Shown here: one piece after another, positions 1-6,424 of the stretch
How positions within the stretch are numbered: the first letter of the stretch is position 1
How the letters are laid out: each line of letters opens with the position of its first letter
Source: Paracoccaceae bacterium
GTDB lineage: Bacteria > Pseudomonadota > Alphaproteobacteria > Rhodobacterales > Rhodobacteraceae
Length of the DNA stretch: 9,370 bases
Assembly: GCA_026982255.1 (NCBI GenBank)
Contig: JALSHL010000278.1
Location: 1-9,370, forward strand
Direction of reading: 5' to 3'
Notes under the pieces: model-generated
What the model was told of the DNA's origin: nothing
Databases searched by the model: none
The model's input: the letters and a program-made list of their open reading frames with translations, nothing else
Program-made: the position numbers and the translations under genes

Positions 1-1988
1 GCACCGTGCATTTCGTCGGCCAGCCGGTGTTTCTGGTGGTGGCCGAAAGCCACGCCCTCGCCCGACGCGCGGCGCGCTTGGGGGTGATCGAATACGAAGA
101 TCTGCCCGCGATCCTGACCATTGACGAGGCCCTTGCCGCCGACAGCAAATTCGAGGAGCCGTTGCAGTTCCTCAATGGCGATCCCGACACGGCGCTGGCC
201 AAAGCGCCGCGCGTGATCGAAGGCAGCATGGAAATTGGCGGGCAGGAGCATTTCTACCTCGAAGGGCAGGCCGCCGCGGCGGAGCCGGTAGAGGGCGACG
301 TGATCGTCCATTCCTCCACCCAGCACCCGACGGAGATCCAGCATAAGGTGGCCGAATCCCTCGGCGTGCCGTTCCATTCGGTGCGGGTCGAGGTTCGGCG
401 CATGGGCGGCGGTTTCGGCGGCAAGGAAAGTCAGGGCAATTCGCTGGCCGTGGCCTGTGCCGTCGTTGCCATGCGTCTGAACCGCCCTGCGAAAATGCGT
501 TATGACCGCGACGACGACATGGTCATCACCGGCAAGCGCCACGATTTCCGGATAAAATACCGCGCCGGGTTCGATGAAACCGGCCGCTTGCAGGCGGTGG
601 AATTCGAACAGTTCGCCCGCTGTGGCTGGGCGATGGACCTGTCCTTGCCGGTGGCCGATCGTGCCATGCTGCACGCCGACAACGCCTATTACCTGCCGAA
701 CGTGCGCATCACCTCGCACCGTTTGAAAACCAACACCGTTTCCAATACCGCCTATCGCGGTTTTGGCGGCCCGCAGGGTGTGGTCGGGATTGAACGGGTG
801 ATGGACCATATTGCCCATGAGCTTGCCCTTGATCCGCTGGATGTGCGGCGTGCGAATTTTTATGGCGAGGGCCGCGACGTCACCCCCTATCATATGACGG
901 TAGAGGACAATATCGCCCCCGAACTGGTCGATGCGCTGGTCAAAAGCTCCAATTACCATATCCGCCGCGCCGAAATCGCCGAATTCAACGCCAGTTCCAA
1001 GGTTCTGAAGCGCGGCATTGCCCTGACGCCGGTGAAATTCGGCATTTCCTTTACCCTCACCCACCTCAATCAGGCGGGGGCGCTGGTGCATGTGTATTCC
1101 GACGGCTCGATCCACCTGAACCACGGCGGGACCGAGATGGGGCAGGGCCTGTTTACCAAGGTGGCGCAGGTCGCGGCGCAGGTGTTCGGCCAGCCGCTCT
1201 CGGCGGTGAAAATCACGGCGACGGATACGGGCAAGGTGCCGAATACCTCGGCCACGGCGGCCTCGTCCGGCTCCGACCTCAACGGCATGGCCTGCAAGGC
1301 AGCGTGCGAGACGATCCGCGACCGTCTGGTGGAATTCGCCGCCGGAAAATGGCAGGTCGCGCCGCAGGATATCCGTTTCATTGACGGACAGGTGCGGATC
1401 GGCGCCGAAACCGTTACCTTTGCCGATCTGGTCGCGCAGGCTTACGTCGCGCGTATCCAGCTCTCGGCGACCGGTTTCTACAAAACCCCGAAAATCCGCT
1501 GGGATCGCATGGCGGGCAAGGGGCGGCCGTTCCTGTATTTCGCATACGGCGCGGCGGTGACCGAGGTCGTCGTCGACACTCTGACCGGCGAGAACCGCAT
1601 CCTGCGCGCCGACCTGCTGCACGACGTCGGCAACAGCCTGAACCCCGCGCTCGACATCGGCCAGATCGAGGGGGCCTATGTGCAGGGCGCCGGCTGGCTG
1701 ACGACCGAGGAACTGGTCTGGAACGATGACGGCCGGCTGATGACCCATGCGCCCAGCACCTATAAAATTCCCGCCTGTTCGGACCGGCCGAAAGAATTCA
1801 ACGTGGCGCTTTATGAAAACGAGAATCGCGAGGACACGATCTATCGTTCCAAAGCAGTGGGCGAGCCGCCGTTCATGCTCGGCATTTCGGCGTTTTTCGC
1901 GCTGTCCGACGCGCTGCGCGGCGAGGATTATATCGCGCTGGATGCTCCGGCCACGGCGGAACGCCTGTTGATGGCGGTCAAGCCGTGA
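1..1988 (+). CDS. xdhB: Xanthine dehydrogenase, molybdenum-binding subunit XdhB (5' partial)
   Basis: Large subunit of bacterial xanthine dehydrogenase, which holds the molybdenum cofactor and oxidises hypoxanthine to xanthine and xanthine to urate in the cytoplasm. The frame is open at the window edge and reads TVHFVGQPVF at once, so the GTG at 6 is an internal codon. About 661 residues are visible; family members are roughly 770-780 aa, so about 115 N-terminal residues, and presumably xdhA, lie outside. Equivalents of the bovine enzyme's key residues are all present: Gln767 in SSTQHP (CAG 321-323), Glu802 in GGFGGKES (GAA 426-428), Arg880 in ADRAML (CGT 660-662), Phe914 in YRGFGGPQ (TTT 762-764) and the catalytic base Glu1261 in VGEPPF (GAG 1863-1865). 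Aldehyde oxidases lack the Glu802/Arg880 pair, so the substrate is very probably a purine. The stop TGA overlaps the next gene's start (GTGA). Confidence 0.96.
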   Translation, partial: TVHFVGQPVFLVVAESHALARRAARLGVIEYEDLPAILTIDEALAADSKFEEPLQFLNGDPDTALAKAPRVIEGSMEIGGQEHFYLEGQAAAAEPVEGDVIVHSSTQHPTEIQHKVAESLGVPFHSVRVEVRRMGGGFGGKESQGNSLAVACAVVAMRLNRPAKMRYDRDDDMVITGKRHDFRIKYRAGFDETGRLQAVEFEQFARCGWAMDLSLPVADRAMLHADNAYYLPNVRITSHRLKTNTVSNTAYRGFGGPQGVVGIERVMDHIAHELALDPLDVRRANFYGEGRDVTPYHMTVEDNIAPELVDALVKSSNYHIRRAEIAEFNASSKVLKRGIALTPVKFGISFTLTHLNQAGALVHVYSDGSIHLNHGGTEMGQGLFTKVAQVAAQVFGQPLSAVKITATDTGKVPNTSATAASSGSDLNGMACKAACETIRDRLVEFAAGKWQVAPQDIRFIDGQVRIGAETVTFADLVAQAYVARIQLSATGFYKTPKIRWDRMAGKGRPFLYFAYGAAVTEVVVDTLTGENRILRADLLHDVGNSLNPALDIGQIEGAYVQGAGWLTTEELVWNDDGRLMTHAPSTYKIPACSDRPKEFNVALYENENREDTIYRSKAVGEPPFMLGISAFFALSDALRGEDYIALDAPATAERLLMAVKP

Positions 1989-2869
1989 GCGTGCGCATCG
2001 TCATTGCCGAACATGTCGGTTCCACCCCGCGCGGGGCAGGGACGGTGATGTGGGTGCATGACGATGGACAAATCGGCACCATCGGCGGCGGTGCGCTGGA
2101 ATATCGGGCGGTAGCGGCGGCGCGGCGGATGCTTGGCAAGCCGCAGGCGCGGGAATTGCTGAACATCCCGCTTGGTCCCTCGCTCGGGCAATGTTGTGGT
2201 GGTGCGGTGAAAATCCTGCTGGAAACGGTCGAAGGCGCCTTGCCGGACGACGGGTTCTACGTCCGCCCTGTGACCTCCGGCCCTGTGCCGGACATGCCAC
2301 TGGCCGTGCGCAAAACCCTGCGCGAGATGCGCTCGGGTGCTTTGCCGCCGGAAATCCGGCTGGTTGACGGCTGGCTGATCGAGCCGATGCAGGCCGGAAA
2401 AACGCCGCTGTGGATTTACGGCGCGGGCCATGTGGGGCGGGCACTGGTGACGGTGCTGGCGGGTCTGCCGTTTGCTGTAACGTGGATCGACACCGCGCAC
2501 GAGCGTTTCCCCGAAACCGTCCCCAACCATGCCGACATGCTGGTGGCCGGCGATCCGGCATGGGCGGTGAGACATGCGCCCGACGATGCTGTGCATATCG
2601 TGCTGACCTATTCGCACGCGCTCGATCTCGATATCTGCCGCGCGGTGCTGTCGCGCCGCTTCGGGCATTTGGGGCTGATCGGCTCGGACACCAAGCGCAC
2701 GCGCTTTATCCGCCGCCTGCGCGAAAGCGGTGTCGATCCGGCGCGCATGGAATGCCCGATCGGCGAGCGCAGCCTCGGCAAGGAGCCGATGGCGATTGCG
2801 GTCGGGGTGGTGGCCGGATTATTGAGGCAGCGCGTGGCAACAGAACACAAACGGGAGGCAAGCGCATGA
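1985..2869 (+). CDS. xdhC: Xanthine dehydrogenase accessory protein XdhC
   Basis: XdhC/CoxI-family chaperone, 294 aa. In Rhodobacter capsulatus the protein binds molybdenum cofactor, promotes its sulfuration and delivers it to XdhB; it is not part of the mature enzyme. The N-terminal XdhC/CoxI domain shows GSTPRGAG (12-19), GTIGGGALEY (31-40) and the paired cysteines of LGQCCGG (Cys70-Cys71). The C-terminal Rossmann domain has GAGHVG (146-151), LTYSHALDLDIC, LIGSDTKRTRF (from residue 231) and CPIGERSLGKEP. The GTG start at 1985 overlaps the xdhB stop, has no clear Shine-Dalgarno, and has no in-frame start codon just upstream; a GTG at 1991 is the only near alternative. Translation therefore probably depends on ribosomes finishing xdhB. 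The protein begins directly at the first beta strand, so the N-terminus seems about 15-20 residues shorter than usual. The stop overlaps the next ATG (ATGA). Confidence 0.93.
   Translation: MSVRIVIAEHVGSTPRGAGTVMWVHDDGQIGTIGGGALEYRAVAAARRMLGKPQARELLNIPLGPSLGQCCGGAVKILLETVEGALPDDGFYVRPVTSGPVPDMPLAVRKTLREMRSGALPPEIRLVDGWLIEPMQAGKTPLWIYGAGHVGRALVTVLAGLPFAVTWIDTAHERFPETVPNHADMLVAGDPAWAVRHAPDDAVHIVLTYSHALDLDICRAVLSRRFGHLGLIGSDTKRTRFIRRLRESGVDPARMECPIGERSLGKEPMAIAVGVVAGLLRQRVATEHKREASA
2853..2858 (+). promoter_or_regulatory. Ribosome binding site of the ABC ATPase gene
   Basis: GGGAGG lies 7 nt before the ATG at 2866, inside the last codons of xdhC. It fixes the ATPase start at 2866; the same frame stays open far upstream, but that part only reads through xdhC in another frame. 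Confidence 0.8.
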
Positions 2870-4380
2870 GCGAACCGCTATTGAGCATCGAGGGGCTGAG
2901 CAAGGCCTACCCCGGCGTGCAGGCCAACGACAACGTCAGCTTTACCATCCAGCCGGGGGAAATCCATGCGTTGCTGGGGGAAAACGGTGCCGGAAAATCG
3001 ACGCTGGTGAAAATGATCTATGGTCTGGTGCGCCCCGACAGCGGCGATATGCACCTGCACGGCAAACACTACATGCCGCACAAACCGAGCGAGGCACGGG
3101 CGCTGGGTGTCGGCATGGTGTTCCAGCATTTTTCCCTGTTCGAGGCCATGAACGTGGCCGAAAATATCACGCTGGGAATGGAGGACGCGCCGCCGCGCCT
3201 TGAACTGGCGCAGAAAATTCGTGAAGTGTCGAATGCTTACGGCCTGCCGCTCGATCCCGACCGACTGATCGGCGATCTGTCCGTGGGAGAGCGCCAGCGG
3301 GTCGAGATCGTGCGCTGCCTGCTGCAAAACCCGAAACTGCTGATCATGGACGAGCCGACCTCGGTTCTGACTCCGCAGGAGGTGGATACGTTGTTCACCA
3401 CGCTGCGCAAGCTGTCCGCCGAAGGGGTGGCAATCCTCTATATCAGTCACAAGCTGGACGAGATAAAGGCCCTGTGCGGCAGCGCCACGATCTTGCGCAT
3501 GGGCAAGGTGGTGGACACCTGTATTCCGGCCGAGGAAACCGCGCATTCGATGGCGGAAATGATGATTGGCGGCGAGCTGGCCATGCCCTCGGCCCGCGAA
3601 TTCACCCCGGGCGAGGTGCTGCTGGAACTCGACGGTCTGGCGCTGGCGTCGCTGGATCCGTTCGGTACGTCGCTGGAAAACGTTTCATTGCAACTACGTG
3701 CGGGCGAGGTGCTGGGCGTGGGCGGTGTGGCCGGCAACGGGCAGGACGAATTGCTGCTGGCCCTGTCCGGCGAACGGCTGGTGGACAAGGATATGGTGAA
3801 ACTGAAGGGTGTCGGCATCGGCAGCCTGGGCCCGACCGCGCGCCGTGCGCTGGGCCTTCTGGCTGCGCCCGAGGAACGGCTGGGCCATGCGGCGGCGCCG
3901 GATATGAGCCTGTCGGAAAACGGGTTTCTGAGTGGCTGGGTCCGTATGAAACTGACGAAATCGGGGTTTGTCCGGCGCGGGCGCCGCGACGATTTCGCCC
4001 GTGATATCGTCAGCCGTTTCGATGTGCGCACGCCGGGCATTTCCAATGCGGCGCGCTCGCTTTCCGGCGGCAACCTGCAGAAATTCGTGATCGGGCGAGA
4101 GGTCCTGCAAGGGCCGACCGTGCTGGTAGTCAACCAGCCGACGTGGGGGGTTGATGCCTCGGCTGCCGCGGCCATCCGTCAGGCGCTGCGCGATCTGGCC
4201 GCCGAGGGTGCGGCGGTTCTGGTGATCTCGCAAGACCTCGACGAGCTGATGGAAATGTCCGACAGCTTCGCGGTGCTGGCGGAGGGGCACATATCGAAAC
4301 CGCAACCGGCGCACGGCCTGAGTATCGAGAAAATCGGCCTGATGATGGGCGGAAATCTGGAGGAGAGCGCCCATGCTTAG
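2866..4380 (+). CDS. BMP-type ABC transporter, two-domain ATPase (probable purine/nucleoside uptake)
   Basis: 504-aa cytoplasmic ATPase of an uptake transporter, with two ABC domains in one chain as in the YufO/NupO and RbsA group. Domain 1 (about 4-240) is complete: Walker A GENGAGKS (38-45), Q-loop Gln87, signature LSVGE (138-142), Walker B LLIMDEPT with Asp162-Glu163, and H-loop His195. Domain 2 (about 258-500) keeps the signature LSGGN (399-403) but is degenerate elsewhere: GVAGNGQDE (287-295) replaces Walker A with no lysine, Asn423-Gln424 replace the Walker B Asp-Glu, and Gln456 sits at the H-loop His. Loss of Walker A in the second domain is usual in this family. Only one composite ATP site should hydrolyse. 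The start overlaps the xdhC stop (ATGA) and the end overlaps the permease gene by 8 nt, so xdhC and the transporter are one translational unit. The purine substrate is inferred from the xdh neighbours. Confidence 0.93.
   Translation: MSEPLLSIEGLSKAYPGVQANDNVSFTIQPGEIHALLGENGAGKSTLVKMIYGLVRPDSGDMHLHGKHYMPHKPSEARALGVGMVFQHFSLFEAMNVAENITLGMEDAPPRLELAQKIREVSNAYGLPLDPDRLIGDLSVGERQRVEIVRCLLQNPKLLIMDEPTSVLTPQEVDTLFTTLRKLSAEGVAILYISHKLDEIKALCGSATILRMGKVVDTCIPAEETAHSMAEMMIGGELAMPSAREFTPGEVLLELDGLALASLDPFGTSLENVSLQLRAGEVLGVGGVAGNGQDELLLALSGERLVDKDMVKLKGVGIGSLGPTARRALGLLAAPEERLGHAAAPDMSLSENGFLSGWVRMKLTKSGFVRRGRRDDFARDIVSRFDVRTPGISNAARSLSGGNLQKFVIGREVLQGPTVLVVNQPTWGVDASAAAAIRQALRDLAAEGAAVLVISQDLDELMEMSDSFAVLAEGHISKPQPAHGLSIEKIGLMMGGNLEESAHA
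4359..4365 (+). promoter_or_regulatory. Ribosome binding site of the first permease gene
   Basis: GGAGGAG lies 7 nt before the ATG at 4373 and sits within the last codons of the ATPase gene. It supports the start that overlaps the ATPase stop by 8 nt. Confidence 0.8.
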
Positions 4381-5455
4381 ACTGGAACCGAGGCTTCAGC
4401 CTTCCAGACCCATGCGTTTGATTACACCGGTTCTCGCGGTTCTGCTGACCATGCTGTTCGGCGGGTTGCTGTTCGCTGCGCTTGGCGTGGATCCGGTAGA
4501 GGCAATCAAGTTGATTTTCTGGGACCCGTTTTTCCACCCGACCTATGGCGCCTATTCCATGTCGCAATTGTTGGTGAAGGCCGGTCCGCTGATCCTGATC
4601 GCGGTCGGACTGAGCATCGGTTTCCGCGCGGGTGTCTGGAATATCGGCGCCGAGGGGCAATTCATTATGGGCGCGATTTCCGGTGGCGCTGTCGGGCTGG
4701 CGCTCTATCCCGCTGCCGGTATCTGGGTGCTGCCGTTGATGACCGTGGCGGCGGCGCTCGGCGGGTTTCTGTGGGCGATGATTCCGGCTCTGCTGAAGAT
4801 CAAGTTCAACGCCAATGAAATTCTGGTGTCGTTGATGCTGGTCTATGTGGCCGAGAATTTCCTCGCCGCCATGGTGACCGGCCCGCTCCAGAACCCGCAG
4901 GGTTTCGGCTTTCCTGAATCGCGCAGCTTTACCGGCGTGGATTCCACTACCTTGCCGATGCTCTACCAGCCGCTTGGTATGCACGCAGGGGTGGTTGTGG
5001 CCTTTATCGTGGTGATTGCCGCCTATGTGATGATGGAGCGGCACCTGCTCGGGTTCCAGATCAAGCTGACCGGGGAAAGCCCGCGTGCCGCCAAATTCGC
5101 GGGCGTGAAACCGGCGGTCATTGTGGCGATCACGCTGGGCATTTCCGGCGCGCTGGCCGGCATGGCCGGATTGTTCGAACTGACCGGACCGGCGGGCAAG
5201 CTGACAACCAATTTCCCCGTCGGATACGGTTTCACGGCGATTATTGTGGCGTTTCTGGGACGGCTCAATCCGTTCGGAATCGTGCTGGCCGGTATCCTGA
5301 TGGCGCTGACCTATATCGGTGGAGAATTGACGCAGTTGACCCTCGGTATGCCGGCCGCCGCGATTAGCGTGTTTCAGGGGATGATGCTGTTCTTCCTGCT
5401 GGCCGTGGATGTTTTCGTGAATTACCGCCTTGTGTGGAAAAAGGAGGTGAAGTGA
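4373..5455 (+). CDS. BMP-type ABC transporter permease 1 (YufP/NupP-like)
   Basis: 360-aa inner-membrane permease of the BPD_transp_2 family, which includes YufP/NupP and the ribose permease RbsC. It should pair with permease 2 to form the channel for the substrate delivered by the BMP protein. After a short basic cytoplasmic N-terminus comes a first membrane segment at about 16-38, then a series of further hydrophobic stretches, probably 8-10 in all. The family's conserved stretch GVWNIGAEGQ lies at 87-96, followed by FIMGAISGG. A basic loop with RHLLGFQIKLTGESPRAAKF, in the middle to C-terminal half, is the expected cytoplasmic contact with the ATPase. The start at 4373 is supported by the GGAGGAG ahead of it. 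The stop TGA shares one base with the ATG of permease 2 (TGATG), pointing to coupled synthesis of the two subunits. Confidence 0.92.
   Translation: MLRLEPRLQPSRPMRLITPVLAVLLTMLFGGLLFAALGVDPVEAIKLIFWDPFFHPTYGAYSMSQLLVKAGPLILIAVGLSIGFRAGVWNIGAEGQFIMGAISGGAVGLALYPAAGIWVLPLMTVAAALGGFLWAMIPALLKIKFNANEILVSLMLVYVAENFLAAMVTGPLQNPQGFGFPESRSFTGVDSTTLPMLYQPLGMHAGVVVAFIVVIAAYVMMERHLLGFQIKLTGESPRAAKFAGVKPAVIVAITLGISGALAGMAGLFELTGPAGKLTTNFPVGYGFTAIIVAFLGRLNPFGIVLAGILMALTYIGGELTQLTLGMPAAAISVFQGMMLFFLLAVDVFVNYRLVWKKEVK
5440..5450 (+). promoter_or_regulatory. Near-perfect Shine-Dalgarno of the second permease gene
   Basis: AAAGGAGGTGA matches 11 consecutive bases of the standard complement to the bacterial 16S rRNA 3' end. 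The AGGAGG core is 7 nt from the ATG at 5455. It decides the start: a GTG at 5434 in the same frame would translate the Shine-Dalgarno itself as a non-conserved MEKGGEV leader. Confidence 0.88.
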
Positions 5456-6387
5456 TGGATTTCTCGTCTCTCAGTCTGGTTGCCCTGACGGTCAGCCTGA
5501 TCGGGGCGGCAACGCCCATTCTGCTGGCGGCGATCGGGGAGCTGGTCGTGGAAAAATCCGGCGTGCTGAACCTCGGGGTCGAGGGGATGATGATCATCGG
5601 CGCCATTGCCGGTTTTGCGATCTCGGTCGAAACCGGTTCCGTCTGGACCGGGATGCTCGCCGCGATGGCGGCGGGGGCGGTGCTGGCGCTGATTTTCGGT
5701 TTCCTGACGCAGGTGTTGCTGTCCAATCAGGTGGCAACCGGCCTTGCGTTGACCCTGTTCGGTCTGGGGCTGGCGGCGTTGCTGGGGCAGAACTATACGG
5801 GAATGAAACCGCCGCCGTCGCCTCGCCTCGATATTCCGGTGCTGTCCGACCTGCCGGTGGTGGGACCGTTGCTGTTCGGGCACGATTTCATGATTTATTT
5901 CTCTTTGCTGATTGTGTTCGCTGTCTGGTATTTCCTGAACCGCACCCGTGCCGGACTGGTATTGCGCGCCGTGGGGGAAAACCACGATGCGGCGCATAGT
6001 CTGGGCTATAATGTTGTAGCCATCCGCATGGCCGCGATTGCCTTTGGCGGGGCGTTGGCGGGGCTTGGCGGGGCTTACCTGTCGCTGATCCGCGTGCCGC
6101 AATGGACCGAGGGCATGACCGCCGGGGCGGGCTGGATCGCGCTGGCGATTGTGGTTTTTGCCTCGTGGAAACCGGGACGGGTGATTCTGGGGGCTTACCT
6201 GTTTGGCGGGGTCACGATCCTGCAATTGAACCTGCAAGCGCTGGGAATCAGCATTTCACCGGCATTTTTGTCGATGACTCCCTACCTCGTTACCATTATT
6301 GTGCTTGTCATCATGTCGGCTGATCGCAGACGCGCCAGCCTGAATGCGCCGGCCTCTCTCGGCCGGATTTTTCACGCCTCGCATTGA
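5455..6387 (+). CDS. BMP-type ABC transporter permease 2 (YufQ/NupQ-like)
   Basis: 310-aa inner-membrane permease, the partner of the gene before it. It begins with a hydrophobic segment (about 8-28) and has the family motif GVLNLGVEG at 36-44, the counterpart of GVWNIGAEG in permease 1. Strongly hydrophobic segments follow to near residue 285. The cytoplasmic loop NRTRAGLVLRAVGENHDAAHSLG is the likely ATPase contact. The short C-terminal tail has APASLGRI, resembling the tails of YufQ-type permeases. The start is set by the very strong Shine-Dalgarno at 5440-5450. The last codons hold a GC-rich inverted repeat followed by five T. It is shorter than permease 1, as usual for this pair. Substrate is inferred from context to be a purine base or nucleoside. 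Confidence 0.92.
   Translation: MDFSSLSLVALTVSLIGAATPILLAAIGELVVEKSGVLNLGVEGMMIIGAIAGFAISVETGSVWTGMLAAMAAGAVLALIFGFLTQVLLSNQVATGLALTLFGLGLAALLGQNYTGMKPPPSPRLDIPVLSDLPVVGPLLFGHDFMIYFSLLIVFAVWYFLNRTRAGLVLRAVGENHDAAHSLGYNVVAIRMAAIAFGGALAGLGGAYLSLIRVPQWTEGMTAGAGWIALAIVVFASWKPGRVILGAYLFGGVTILQLNLQALGISISPAFLSMTPYLVTIIVLVIMSADRRRASLNAPASLGRIFHASH
6349..6372 (+). terminator. Terminator-like hairpin inside the end of permease 2
   Basis: CCGGCC (6349-6354) and GGCCGG (6361-6366) form a six-pair, all-GC stem around the loop TCTCTC, followed by A and then TTTTT (6368-6372). This has the form of an intrinsic terminator but lies in the coding sequence 13 nt before the stop of permease 2. The stem is short and the U tract only moderate, so partial termination, attenuation or chance are all possible. 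Confidence 0.35.
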
Positions 6388-6414
6388 GGCCAATTGCGGG
6401 GCAATCCCGATAAC

Positions 6415-6420
6415 GGAGGT
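6415..6420 (+). promoter_or_regulatory. Ribosome binding site of the BMP protein gene
   Basis: GGAGGT lies 4 nt before the ATG at 6425. It fixes the start at the signal peptide and rules out the in-frame upstream ATG at 6344, which would add 27 residues, overlap permease 2 and bury the signal peptide. Confidence 0.85.
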
Positions 6421-6424
6421 ATTT

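Noticed and set aside
2410..2865. 152-codon upstream extension of the ATPase frame
   Set aside because: This part overlaps xdhC in another frame, is Arg/Gly/Ala/Cys-rich and non-conserved. The ATG at 2866 has a good ribosome binding site and begins exactly where ABC homology starts.
4130..5044. Antisense frame of 304 codons opposite permease 1
   Set aside because: The His/Gln/Arg-rich composition is that of an antisense shadow, and the + strand permease is unmistakable.
5434..5454. GTG start for permease 2
   Set aside because: The added residues are the translated Shine-Dalgarno; the ATG at 5455 is ideally placed after it.
6344..6424. ATG start 27 codons upstream for the BMP protein
   Set aside because: It would place the signal peptide internally and overlap permease 2, and the GGAGGT before 6425 supports the later start.
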